Positions 7,301 through 15,960 of a stretch of 27,969 nt of DNA are shown one piece after another. Each line of letters starts with the position of its first letter. The stretch's first letter is position 1. The translations under genes and the position numbers were made by a program. Under the pieces are notes generated by a model. The model ran no database searches and was not told the origin of the DNA. It was given only the letters and a program-made list of their open reading frames with translations. The DNA comes from a virus: positions 1 to 27,969 of the IMG/VR virus record IMGVR_UViG_3300025000_000352, one strand, 5' to 3'.

Positions 7301-10300
7301 GCTGCTGTCCGGTAGTCCATGCAATCTTATCAAAACCATTCTCCGCAGCATACCTGACCATTCGTTTCATGGCAAGCAAGGACCACTGAGTAGAGTTCTT
7401 GAATGGTGCATTGGGAACCTGGCCTTGCATTCCTTTAAGAGAATCTAATTCATTTAATCTCTCTTGCTGTTCAGGTGTTCTTACAGCTTCTGGGAGAGAT
7501 TCTAAATTATACCATTCTTGACGTTCATCCTGAGTTAAAGGTTTTCCTTGATAACCCTGCTTCTTCCCTTCTTGATGCCAATCACTTTGAATCTCTTCAA
7601 GGAAAAGAACTTTATTTCCCTCCGCATCAGTTCGTTCATTAAACCTGATATGGGCTAAGATATTCTTTTCATCCCAATGATTTGATTGATAATTATTCTT
7701 TGTAAATTCATTAGCTTTTTTATCTAAACTATCTAATTTTGCATTATCTTCTTTTGTTAATTTCTTTTCAAGTTCAAAATAATCTTTTGTTCCATATTTC
7801 TCTTCCATTTTTTGCCAGAGTTTTTTATATTCTTCATTCCAAATATTTTGTTTCTCAGGTAATGTGAGTAATATCTCTTTATAGTTCTTTCCGCCTATAA
7901 GTTGATATCCTGAATATTTAGCTTCATCTAAAACTTCAGGCATGTTATTATTTGCTTCATTAAATATATTTTTAACTTCATTACTTACTTGAAGTTTATT
8001 AATATTATCACTATTAATAATTAAACCATTAGAAGAACTTAATACTAATTCTCCATCTAAGAATTTAGCCGTATAATTATAAGGACTTAATTTTTCATCT
8101 AATTCACCTAAAAAGCCATACAAAATATCATTATCAACTTCACCTTTCACAACTTCTTCAAGCTGAACATTATTCTCCTTCACAAACTTCAACAAGTCTG
8201 CCTGAGTAACTTTTCCTTCCTGCTTGTCAAGCCAATCATTCACACCAACCCAATCAAGTTCATCTTGCTTAATACCTGGAAAGTTCTTAATCATTCCTTT
8301 CCACTGATCAGGTGTTGCTTGCTTCTGCTGAAATCCACTAACTGCATTCTCAAGGGCTGAATACCATTGCTTTGCAGTAGCTTCAGCCTGAGGAACATTA
8401 ACTTGAACAGTTTCTCCATTAACTTTCCGCTCATAAATTTTTCCGCTTTCTACTTCACGAGCCAAGCCAGAAACAGTCTGCTTACCAAAACTTAGCATCT
8501 GCTGGAAGAAGTCCATTACTCGTTGGATCACTTTACCGAAAGCAGTGTTGCGATAATCAGCTCGATTGACCATGATTTGAGCAAACATGTTCGCACGATT
8601 CTCAACCATTCGCTGCTTTGGGTCTTTATGAGTACTGAGAGCAAAATCAAGCTTATTAAGTTTGCGAAGTTTATTAAACTCACGATTCAATGAGCTATCA
8701 TCTGCTTCTGTAACTATGCCAAGATTATCAAGTACGTGCTTATTCTCATGCCAAAGAGTCTTATTGTCTGCAAAGTTCTGGTCTAGGAGAATTTCATTCC
8801 CTACTGTGATACCAAGGATTTTTCCATTCTTTGACATCTGTCCAGTTTCAATTGCTAACTTAACAAATCCTTGACCAGCATTTTGAATACTATTGATTAT
8901 TACGCCTTGACCATTCTTGAACTTAATTGATATTATTCCATCAGGAGATTGTGTTATTTCTTGTCCAGGAAAGGCTTTCTTAATGTCGTCAAGATTAACT
9001 TTGCCTAATGCTTCTTGATTTTCGTTTACTTGAAACTGTGGAGCACCTGCAACTTGTTGTTCATTTGTGAACGAATTCTGCAAACCTCCTGGCAAGTTTC
9101 TAGGAATTTCTGTTTGAACTGCTTGTGCATTTGACTGACGAATATCGCCAAGACTTTCAGCAATTTGACGAAACCTTATCTGCCGTTTATTCTGCTCAGC
9201 TAAAGACGGAACAACATTTTGTTTTGCTTCACCTTGTACCTTAGCTTCCTGCTGAACATCTTTTTCAATTTCAGCAAGTTGTGTCTCAAAGAACTTCTTC
9301 CGCATAAATGCTTCCGTTCCAGGAGTCATTTTTTCATTACGAAGATTAAGTTCTTTTTTAACCTCTTCCCAATAATCTTCTATAACAGCTTTTTCTCTTT
9401 CAGTAAATTTCTGTGTTAAAAATACTTCAGCAGATTCCTGAGCATTCTTAACACCAAGTTGTTCGAACATTTGATTGTAAAGTTTCTGCCTTATAACCGG
9501 ATCACTCTCTTGAGTAATCGAAGACATTACTTTTTGAAGTTCTTGCTTTCGTTGGTTAGCAATCGCGTCTTCACCCTGAGTAGCAAAGACTTCAGCAGAT
9601 TCAGCAGCGTCTTTAACTCCAGGCTGCATGAACATTTTCTCATACAGTGTTTGCCTAGCCTGTGGATCATGCTCAACTACTATAGATTCAAGAACACTGT
9701 TAAGTCGTTCCTGATCTTTAGCTTTAACAAGTTGATCAAACTGACTAAGGTCTGCGTTAGCAATAGTTTCTGCAGATTCACTTGCGTCTCGTTCAAAAGT
9801 CTGAAACAATCCATCATAGACTTTCTGCAACTCTTGTTTCTTTTGCTCATTCTGAGTGTTTGCAATTTGAGTTGAAAGCCTATCCAGGATATCTTGCTGT
9901 TCAGTAGATTTCTCACCAAAGACTTGTGCTGACTCAGTTGCGTCTTTATTAACTCCACCGAGCCAAAGGCTATTGTAGAAGTTCTCTTTCTCCTGACGAA
10001 TCTCATCAGCCTTTTTTGGATCACTGAATTCAGAAGTCTGATTAGTTTTCTGCTGAAGCTGTCGATCAAGAAGAGTATTTTTCTCCTTCTTCAGATTAAA
10101 AATCCTGTCAGCAATTGATGCCTTTTTATCAGGGTCAGTTTCATCCTTATATTGCTTAAGAGCTATTTCTTCTCTCTTATTAATTATATCAAGATCATCA
10201 TTAATTTTCTGAGCATCAGCAATTCTCTTCTCAGCTAATTTATTTTCAATTTCTTTTGCTTGCTTCTCTTCAGGAGAAAGAGCTTCATATTCCTTCTTAA

Positions 10301-11510
10301 CCAGTTCTTCTTTCTTCTGAATTCCTGAATTAATTCGATCTAGAAGGCTTTGATTATTTTTATTATCCTCAATAGTCTTTCTAATCAATTCAGCCGGATC
10401 AATATTTTCTTTTCTTGCTTTTGCTTCAAGTTTATCAAGATCATTAATAAGTTCTTGGTTTGAATTAATGTCAGTGGTTAACTTCTGGATGCTCTTACCA
10501 AGTTCGTCTTCTTTCAGATTGAGAATATTTGCTGCCTGTCTGTCAAGCTCTAACTCTTGTTCAGTCTTTTCAGCTGGCTTATTTACTCCTGGAAGTAAAT
10601 TTGCTCCAGCACCCATTACTCCACCAAGAATAATAGCTTGTGCAGCTCCTTCAGGAACTCCTTCCAGCAAAGGCTTATCAAGAGCTGCATTAGTAAATAT
10701 TGTTTCTTGAACAGTTTGTGGCAATTCCTCAAATACACCTTCAGTTATACCACCCCCAACAATAGATTTCACAACACCTTTAAATCCTTCTTTCTTAGCA
10801 GGATTTAAACCAGAAACTACCATCGTATCTATATCAGCAAAACCAAGTTTTTTAGCTAATGATCCACCGACGATACCAAATGCTGATGTGCCTAATCCTG
10901 AAGCTACTGCAAGTGCAGATTGTTCAGGTGTCAAAAGATCATCAGGTGTTTCATTTCTTATTTGCTCTGCAGTTTGTCCAGCAGATATTGCACCTTCACC
11001 AACTGATCCAGCAGCAATAGCAGATCCAGTTTTACCCAACGCAGTAACAGCCTTTGGTAATAATTTGCTACTAAGAGCAAGCGCACCACGTCCCAACACG
11101 CCACCAGCAGCAACTGATGGCAATGTTTCAACAATACCATGAGCAATAGTGCTTGGATTTTCTAACATTGCTTGGGCTGTATCAACAAAGCCTTTTGCAG
11201 CATCAACCTTTTTATTTGCTTCTTGTTGAGCAAGAGAATATTCTTCAGAAAGATCTGCCTGCCATTCTTCTGGTTTTATTCCAATATACTCAAGGCCACG
11301 ACCAACTCTACCACCAGTTGGAATGTCAGCAAGCCCTACGATTCCTTGACCTGCACCAATAACACCTTTAGCAAGAGATATACCAGTGTCTTTTAATGTA
11401 GAGCCTAAAGTACGTTCTGGAGCAGGAGCATTAATTTCTTCTGTATCATCAAAAAAACTTTTTGCTACTGGCGAAGTAGTTTCTTCTGTATCATCAAAAA
11501 ATCCAGCCAT
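4353..11510 (-). CDS. Giant polyvalent, probably ejected, virion protein with metallopeptidase-like domain
   Basis: The 2385-residue protein is a mosaic of domains. Residues 1-30 carry FFDDTEE twice. About 120-310 is glycine/alanine-rich with several hydrophobic stretches that could insert in membranes. About 310-480 is a charged coiled coil. Residues 526-697 hold four repeats ending in ESAEVF-like sequence. HENKH at 921-925 is an HExxH zinc-peptidase motif in a setting (LWHENKHVLD) like the metallopeptidase domains of phage polyvalent proteins. About 1270-1580 contains EEIQSDWHQ (from 1305) and GGEGMKAFYDKILP (near 1479), a module common in such proteins. About 1850-2300 is a long C-terminal region with a hydrophobic stretch near 2160-2190. 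The family is thought to enter the host with the DNA. The ribosome binding site is weak (AGGT). No polymerase or tape-measure features are seen. Confidence 0.82.
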   Translation of the reverse strand: MAGFFDDTEETTSPVAKSFFDDTEEINAPAPERTLGSTLKDTGISLAKGVIGAGQGIVGLADIPTGGRVGRGLEYIGIKPEEWQADLSEEYSLAQQEANKKVDAAKGFVDTAQAMLENPSTIAHGIVETLPSVAAGGVLGRGALALSSKLLPKAVTALGKTGSAIAAGSVGEGAISAGQTAEQIRNETPDDLLTPEQSALAVASGLGTSAFGIVGGSLAKKLGFADIDTMVVSGLNPAKKEGFKGVVKSIVGGGITEGVFEELPQTVQETIFTNAALDKPLLEGVPEGAAQAIILGGVMGAGANLLPGVNKPAEKTEQELELDRQAANILNLKEDELGKSIQKLTTDINSNQELINDLDKLEAKARKENIDPAELIRKTIEDNKNNQSLLDRINSGIQKKEELVKKEYEALSPEEKQAKEIENKLAEKRIADAQKINDDLDIINKREEIALKQYKDETDPDKKASIADRIFNLKKEKNTLLDRQLQQKTNQTSEFSDPKKADEIRQEKENFYNSLWLGGVNKDATESAQVFGEKSTEQQDILDRLSTQIANTQNEQKKQELQKVYDGLFQTFERDASESAETIANADLSQFDQLVKAKDQERLNSVLESIVVEHDPQARQTLYEKMFMQPGVKDAAESAEVFATQGEDAIANQRKQELQKVMSSITQESDPVIRQKLYNQMFEQLGVKNAQESAEVFLTQKFTEREKAVIEDYWEEVKKELNLRNEKMTPGTEAFMRKKFFETQLAEIEKDVQQEAKVQGEAKQNVVPSLAEQNKRQIRFRQIAESLGDIRQSNAQAVQTEIPRNLPGGLQNSFTNEQQVAGAPQFQVNENQEALGKVNLDDIKKAFPGQEITQSPDGIISIKFKNGQGVIINSIQNAGQGFVKLAIETGQMSKNGKILGITVGNEILLDQNFADNKTLWHENKHVLDNLGIVTEADDSSLNREFNKLRKLNKLDFALSTHKDPKQRMVENRANMFAQIMVNRADYRNTAFGKVIQRVMDFFQQMLSFGKQTVSGLAREVESGKIYERKVNGETVQVNVPQAEATAKQWYSALENAVSGFQQKQATPDQWKGMIKNFPGIKQDELDWVGVNDWLDKQEGKVTQADLLKFVKENNVQLEEVVKGEVDNDILYGFLGELDEKLSPYNYTAKFLDGELVLSSSNGLIINSDNINKLQVSNEVKNIFNEANNNMPEVLDEAKYSGYQLIGGKNYKEILLTLPEKQNIWNEEYKKLWQKMEEKYGTKDYFELEKKLTKEDNAKLDSLDKKANEFTKNNYQSNHWDEKNILAHIRFNERTDAEGNKVLFLEEIQSDWHQEGKKQGYQGKPLTQDERQEWYNLESLPEAVRTPEQQERLNELDSLKGMQGQVPNAPFKNSTQWSLLAMKRMVRYAAENGFDKIAWTTGQQQADRYGLSKSFDKIEAFTNSDGTVNIFGYKDGQRIVDRQDIQKEELPNIVGQDLTNKIINQPWVRGEYSGLDLQVGGEGMKAFYDKILPNTFNAEFNKNKWGNARVEVVNIGEKKISYTLLANGEDFLGFDTLKEAEEDLDHFSKKNPDKTFSIREDNNTTQQLSIPITNRMKSKALREGMPMFEVRETPVQKISDDVYHQMFTERNSLVRTIGQTLRMRGHEIKQLIDKGLGSISTRLKNVDPMLRAEIRNLDFWTAQKIVTALRIAHPLLEKTKQMSPQDKFIWDASRRNSDEVKIKELAAKYNMTADQEKLRSVLDQIRQDAIDVGYDVGFIEEYWPRIIKDQEGFLQATKGISQRPVITDAIKVYADKLGMTVEKFEIEYPEQAADIASNTILGRNLGIGGPGNIQARQYETVPPELNKFYMDSDAALMQYIYSMTKKIEARKFFGKVPERIATLKAEKKRKQVMLTEYEKSNNAARIEDVSGDLIRIEQELDKYKLQRDYTENIGTYINDLRMSGRIQADDEKVVRDILDARFHEHGATGIVNAYKNMSYIDVMGSPISALTQIGDLAWAMYVGKVWTPRGLADTIKNVGKAITKKSEITKEDLGIERIAQEFADGTTLGNAVSWVFKKVQLERIDSIGKETLINNAFSNYKTMASIADGRQTLLKQIKPIFGTQSESVINDLLANNPTDNVKMLLYHRLLDFQPVALSEMSEQYLKSGNGRVFYMLKTYTLKQFDVFRNEAWHKIKSGERDQVIEGIGNMIKLVSLLTLANAGADELKDLLLGKETKFEDHVIENFLTMGGASKFVRMQTTREGLGSGLMGQILPPFRFVNSISKDLNQLYGAYITGDTIDFDHSRIVESIPIGGKIYYWHYGRGEDYKKSSNEQEFGKVSKEVDVFKKQLENSEDKRTFLNSNLDGFKQMKLHENFQSALNRNQAVINKLKKIDQTTNVRERLGQLQQQREVILKRYFDVTGTVQ
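6785..8165 (-). other. AT-rich module inside the giant protein gene
   Basis: Most of this stretch is visibly richer in A and T than the gene around it; the line 7981-8040 has 11 G/C in 60 bases by hand count. It encodes about residues 1115-1575, including the EEIQSDW and GGEGMKAFYDKILP motifs, so the composition change follows a protein module. A short normal-composition patch around 7300-7420 interrupts it. Boundaries are estimates by eye. Confidence 0.5.
9420..9935 (-). repeat. Four degenerate coding repeats (ESAEVF units)
   Basis: Residues 526-531 (ESAQVF), 578-583 (ESAETI), 637-642 (ESAEVF) and 692-697 (ESAEVF) of the giant protein close four repeat units spaced 52, 59 and 55 residues apart. 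The last two also share an upstream pattern LYxxMFxxxGVK and a preceding DPxxRQ. The DNA copies have diverged, so this is an old tandem duplication of an alpha-helical unit. Confidence 0.75.
11435..11501. repeat. 22-bp direct repeat encoding a duplicated FFDDTEE peptide
   Basis: The bases 11435-11456 and 11480-11501 are identical over 22 positions and lie exactly 45 bases (15 codons) apart. Both encode the acidic peptide FFDDTEE at residues 4-10 and 19-25 of the giant virion protein. Perfect identity points to a recent duplication or selection on the peptide. Confidence 0.85.
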
Positions 11511-11534
11511 TTTATTTACCTATAGTTTAATTTA

Positions 11535-12611
11535 TTAATACGGAAGATTTCCAAATCTCATCTTGTATTCAGCTTCAGCAGCAGCAAAATTAGGATCTTT
11601 AGATGCACGCATTTTTAATAGCTTTTCTGTAGTGGCTGGCTTTGGAGTTGTAACTGTTGGCTGACCTGACATACCATCAACATATCCAGTACCGTCTGCA
11701 TTTGGAATCATAATTTTTTGTCTCTTACTTGTTCCAGTAGGATCATTTGGATCTGGTTCTTCAATGACCATAGGCTTTAATTCAGTTTCTTTAGCCGGTG
11801 GCTGCTGTGCTACTTGGCCTTGAATATCACGAAGCTTATTCTGTGAAGTAACATTCATTTCATCTATACGATTCTTTTCTTTATCAATAGCACTTCTAGA
11901 TGCTATTTCAGCTAAATTATTCTCTCTTGATTGTTGATTAGTTAATTCTTGTAACATAAGATCTTTACGTGTTCTCCATCCCATAGGAGGTTCAAGAGAA
12001 TTGTCTATCTTAGTAACACCAAAATTCTGTCCTCGCGGAGTATTCATATATTTCTCATACTGAGCCATCTGTCCAGTTGGTGCAACAGGATTTTCTAAGA
12101 ATCTTTTTCTTGCTTCAGATGACACACTGGAATCAAATGATACATCCATATTACCAACTCGCTGAGGACCATTTGGATTTATTCTTTCTAAATTAGTTCT
12201 AGTTTGGTTATCTTTATTTCCTTCAAATGAAAGAGTATTTCCACCAATGTCATAAGTAGTTGTATTTCCATTTTTTGCTACAGTCATTTCGCCTAACTCT
12301 GCATTTCTTTGTGCATTAGGAGTTTCATTAATCTTAGGCCTTTCAATATTTATTGAGGGTGACATATTTCTCTCAACTACTCTAGTTCCTTGCCCTATTC
12401 TATCAGGACGAGAATTAATATTTCTTAACGGATTACTTCCACCATAAAAGGATTCATTACTTGGATCACCTGGACTCATTGGTGCTTGTTTCTTTATAGG
12501 CACAGAAACATTCCAAGTTTCTCCTGTAAATGCATCATCTATAGTAGGAAGAAGAGACAACTTTCTTTTTTTCTTTTCTTCCTCAGTAGCTGATTGAAAA
12601 TCATTAAGCAT
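11535..12611 (-). CDS. Disordered, coiled-coil-containing virion-associated protein (unidentified)
   Basis: Two ATG codons lie two codons apart. AAGGAG ends one base before the first but about seven before the second, so the second (12611, MLNDFQ) is the likely start, giving 358 residues. The first 110 residues are rich in N, P, R and S and look unstructured. About residues 210-265 is a charged helix (LTNQQSRENNLAEIASR). The C-terminus ends in YKMRFGNLPY. No catalytic motif is seen. It lies between the beta-propeller gene and the giant polyvalent gene, the place where internal virion or ejection proteins often sit. A scaffold-like or ejection role is inference. Confidence 0.6.
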   Translation of the reverse strand: MLNDFQSATEEEKKKRKLSLLPTIDDAFTGETWNVSVPIKKQAPMSPGDPSNESFYGGSNPLRNINSRPDRIGQGTRVVERNMSPSINIERPKINETPNAQRNAELGEMTVAKNGNTTTYDIGGNTLSFEGNKDNQTRTNLERINPNGPQRVGNMDVSFDSSVSSEARKRFLENPVAPTGQMAQYEKYMNTPRGQNFGVTKIDNSLEPPMGWRTRKDLMLQELTNQQSRENNLAEIASRSAIDKEKNRIDEMNVTSQNKLRDIQGQVAQQPPAKETELKPMVIEEPDPNDPTGTSKRQKIMIPNADGTGYVDGMSGQPTVTTPKPATTEKLLKMRASKDPNFAAAEAEYKMRFGNLPY

Positions 12612-12613
12612 GT

Positions 12614-14503
12614 TCATTCTCCTTGAGTGTAAATTGTTTTCTTAATAATCTTATTTGTCTGTGTCCATAATGGCGAATCATAATCTCCTTCGCTTGACGT
12701 GGAAATAGTTGCTGTCACAGTAGTCGTGTTGACTGTAACATCATCGTGCCAAGTAAACTCATAACCTGGAGTTCCTGTACCTTCACCAGGATCTTGATGC
12801 ACAGGAATACTTGCTTGATTATCATATATAGTCAAAGCAGGATTGGTAAATACTAACCCCATGTGGTTGCCAATAAATCCTCCGCTGCCAGGAAGCTTAG
12901 CTGTGAGGGGAGACTTGTCAGCAATAACCGAACCTGCAAAATAAATATCAGATCCTACAGTCCGAATTGCTCTTGGAATAACTCCAGTATTACCAGCAAC
13001 CTGTGCTTGTGTTAATTCAAGAGCCATGTGTCTTTTCCAAAGTACATCTCCTGCTTGTGGTGCTAATGGATTAATAGAATCAGCCTTTTGAAACTTAATT
13101 ATATATGCTCCCCATCCAGCAAGACCATTAGGAAAACTAGGAAAGATAATATATACTCCATCAAATGCAACATCTAACTGAGTAACACAAAGTATGGCAT
13201 CAGCATCATCGTAATATTGCACCTCTGCAAATCTCTGCCACTGCAATGCACCAGCCGATGATACTTTGGAAAGATGAAAATGCCACCAACCACTATCAGT
13301 AGCAATCTCAATCTTTGTCATTGAAGCAAAATAAATATCTCCATTACTATCAATAGTACATCCTCTAATGTTCAATCCACTCATACTGGTGCCAACACCA
13401 TACCAGCCATAAAGGCCATTCGCTTGCAAGAATCTGCCTTCAAGAACTCGATGCCACTGAACAACTCCACTACTATTAAGTTTAGTCAATAAACCCATTG
13501 GATGAATAGAACTAGTCGTAGGCTCTTGAATGCTTCCACCGATGACAATGTCTCCTGTAGACTTAACATCAACATCATATGGATTAACCATGTTCTGTAC
13601 AGTTGGCTCACCAAACTCATCAAGCAAACAATCACCAAGTTGTAAAGTCCAGCCTAATGTTCCATCATATTGCAAAGAAGCAACATAAGCAGCATTATAA
13701 ATTAAAACATAACTTTCATCATAAGCGTCATGTCTGCCTATTACTACTGCATTACCGGCAGCATCAGCATCAACTCCCCAACTGAACAAGTCATCAATTC
13801 CAGTTGTACCAAGAGAAAATCTTTTCTTCCACTTAATCGTTATACCATCTGAAGCATATTTGATCAAACTCATGTCGTAGCAGTTGTCATCACGTAGTTT
13901 GTAAATGTCAGCAGTGACATAAACTCCACCATAATCAGTATCAAGTTCAGTCGGAACAGTAGAATCGATGGCAACTCCAGTTCCTGACTCATTACGATTC
14001 ACTCCACTCAATGCACCACCAACCAGTACTCGTCGTCGTAAGAATCTCCCATCATTATCATAATATTGTGTATATGCTTCATTCGATAATTCTGATAAAG
14101 TATCTGCATAATCTCTTGTGCGAGTATATCCAACCACGATCACATTGCCCATCGAATCAACATCAATATCTGATAAGCCACCACCAGAAATAAGAGTCTG
14201 TATAGTATCTGTAGATACTGCTAAGGCATACCAATACCATTCATACCTCTCTTCGACTGGTAAGTGTTTGCCAAATTTCTTCCTACCTAATGGTGTGACA
14301 TGAACCCTTGCCTCATCAAATCCAAATACAGATCGAGCCTCAATAGTTACACCTGGAGCAACAGGAACAAAACGCCTGCCTTGTTTAAGGCCAAGACGAG
14401 CCATATCATCTTTCAGCATGCCTACTTGAACTCTAGCTTGTTTAGCAAAATTCTTACCAGTAAAAATGTCTCCGGTATATGTTATTTTAATAGGAACTGT
14501 CAT
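12614..14503 (-). CDS. Beta-propeller-like virion protein
   Basis: After an N-terminal domain of about 90 residues, the 629-residue protein repeats a blade-like pattern of D-x-x-G-N/D-I/V followed by beta strands: DVDSMGNVIVVGY (near 112-126), DADAAGNAVVIG (near 243-256), DVKSTGDIVIGG (near 307-319), IDSNGDIYFAS (near 382-392) and VGSDIYFAGSV (near 515-525). This resembles the SBBP-type beta-propeller repeats. Such domains often bind proteins or glycans, so a tail-tip or receptor-contact role is plausible. The start overlaps the stop of the upstream gene (ATGA, 14503-14500). The C-terminal 90 residues are threonine-rich beta sequence. The fold is likely; the role is inferred. Confidence 0.6.
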   Translation of the reverse strand: MTVPIKITYTGDIFTGKNFAKQARVQVGMLKDDMARLGLKQGRRFVPVAPGVTIEARSVFGFDEARVHVTPLGRKKFGKHLPVEERYEWYWYALAVSTDTIQTLISGGGLSDIDVDSMGNVIVVGYTRTRDYADTLSELSNEAYTQYYDNDGRFLRRRVLVGGALSGVNRNESGTGVAIDSTVPTELDTDYGGVYVTADIYKLRDDNCYDMSLIKYASDGITIKWKKRFSLGTTGIDDLFSWGVDADAAGNAVVIGRHDAYDESYVLIYNAAYVASLQYDGTLGWTLQLGDCLLDEFGEPTVQNMVNPYDVDVKSTGDIVIGGSIQEPTTSSIHPMGLLTKLNSSGVVQWHRVLEGRFLQANGLYGWYGVGTSMSGLNIRGCTIDSNGDIYFASMTKIEIATDSGWWHFHLSKVSSAGALQWQRFAEVQYYDDADAILCVTQLDVAFDGVYIIFPSFPNGLAGWGAYIIKFQKADSINPLAPQAGDVLWKRHMALELTQAQVAGNTGVIPRAIRTVGSDIYFAGSVIADKSPLTAKLPGSGGFIGNHMGLVFTNPALTIYDNQASIPVHQDPGEGTGTPGYEFTWHDDVTVNTTTVTATISTSSEGDYDSPLWTQTNKIIKKTIYTQGE

Positions 14504-15951
14504 ACTGTTGGGTCATGAGTATAATCATGCGATTCAGAAATACTAGAATGGAAACTATGCTGCTCACTAATTGATTCGCTCTTATTATAATCTTCAGACC
14601 GGCTTTCATTCTCAGTAGCACCAACCGAAGCAGAAACATTAACCGCGTTCAATGCAGAAGCTACAGACTGAGCAGCAATCTGAGCTAAGTCATTACTGAC
14701 TTTTTCCTTCAAAGAAGACTCGCCTATATATGCACGAATTGCAGCATCAATCTGAGCAATCATCAGACGTAATTCAAGATCAGCCTTTTCAATCTTTGCT
14801 TTGTTATCTTCAACCAATGCCATCTGACTAGCAGTGAGTGCTTTTGTTTCCGCCTCATAACCAGTAATCTCTGCTTCAAAGCCTTTGATAATTGCATCAT
14901 TAATACTAGCTTTAGCTTCAACACCAATCTTGAATACTTCAGATTGTGCCTTATACACATCAAGCAAGCCCTTGTTACTTTCAATCACTCCACGCAGAAC
15001 TTCAACCTGTGCCTGGATATATGCTTTCTTGGCTTCAAGAGTAGCAACATAACCTTTGATACTTTCTGAATATAGCTGAATAACAATCTCTGCAGAAATC
15101 TTAGAATAATCAAGTGCTCGTTGTGACTCACCATCCCGAGTAGCCCGAATCAACTTTTCTAATTCAGTTGCTTGCTGAAGAATAAAATGAGCATTTTTTT
15201 GAGCCAAATCGGCTCGCTCAATCATTACCTTTTCGGTAACATCCGTTTCGTTCCTAGCAATTTCTGCAGAAGCCTCAAGAAGTTTTCCTTCAAGTGCTCC
15301 TTGTGGTTCATCCCATCCACGGACCGAGAAATAACTCTCAACCTCATTATACAGCTTGCTATTAGTAGTCAGATTCCTTGCAATAGCACGATCATAAATT
15401 GCCTGCTCTACTAAAGAATCTAGACCGGTCGAATCATCTGCCATCGTAGCCAGAATCTTCGCCAACAATGGTGTATAAACAGAAGTAACAAGTGCAGTCT
15501 CAGACCAAGTGACACTTGCATCAGGTGCAACTGGAGCAGTTCCTGGAGTCAACAATGTTGTATCTATAGACGGCATTGCTGCCATTGTAGGTGTGGCTGT
15601 GGTAAATGACCCAAAGTCAGTAATTAATGAAGCAAGTCCAGTCGGCAATGGACGCTCTGGAATAGTTACAGCAGTTGTAGAAAGAGTAATAGAAAGCGGA
15701 TCAAGAACTGGCTCCGAATAAGTTGTAATTAATGAGTTAAGAGTTCCAAGATAACCGCTCGCGCCATCAAGCCCGACCAGCCTCACCATCATGTCATCGG
15801 CCAGTTGCATGGTCGAAGTCAATTTTGTTTCAACTAGAGTACGAGTACCACCAATAATAATTGGCGGGTCAGGTACATGAATATCTGGAAGGTTCGGAGT
15901 AACTGTTGCAACCGGCAGAACTACTCCTGCGGATGATACAAAATCTGCCAT
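14500..15951 (-). CDS. Coiled-coil phage structural protein, 483 residues
   Basis: The first 150 residues are rich in P, T, L and S and low in charge (for example PDIHVPDPPIIIGG). About residues 200-430 form a long alanine- and glutamate-rich helix, with hydrophobic spacing that suggests a coiled coil. The C-terminal 40 residues are serine-, glutamate- and histidine-rich (SESISEQHSFHSSISESHD). Proteins of this layout occur among tail genes of environmental phages, but no function is known to me. A fibre or rod component of the tail is possible. AGGAG lies about six bases before ATG 15951. Confidence 0.6.
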   Translation of the reverse strand: MADFVSSAGVVLPVATVTPNLPDIHVPDPPIIIGGTRTLVETKLTSTMQLADDMMVRLVGLDGASGYLGTLNSLITTYSEPVLDPLSITLSTTAVTIPERPLPTGLASLITDFGSFTTATPTMAAMPSIDTTLLTPGTAPVAPDASVTWSETALVTSVYTPLLAKILATMADDSTGLDSLVEQAIYDRAIARNLTTNSKLYNEVESYFSVRGWDEPQGALEGKLLEASAEIARNETDVTEKVMIERADLAQKNAHFILQQATELEKLIRATRDGESQRALDYSKISAEIVIQLYSESIKGYVATLEAKKAYIQAQVEVLRGVIESNKGLLDVYKAQSEVFKIGVEAKASINDAIIKGFEAEITGYEAETKALTASQMALVEDNKAKIEKADLELRLMIAQIDAAIRAYIGESSLKEKVSNDLAQIAAQSVASALNAVNVSASVGATENESRSEDYNKSESISEQHSFHSSISESHDYTHDPTV

Positions 15952-15960
15952 AACTATCTC

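Noticed and set aside
9459-9875. A 138-codon forward open frame opposite the giant gene, and many like it across 4,353-22,700
   Set aside because: They lie antisense to long clear coding regions, lack good ribosome binding sites and give low-complexity or hydrophobic translations.
4353-11510. Giant protein as a virion RNA polymerase or tape-measure protein
   Set aside because: No polymerase motifs were seen. The HExxH site, polyvalent-type modules and long unrelated domains do not fit a tape measure, and the adaptor and tubular-like genes point to a short tail.
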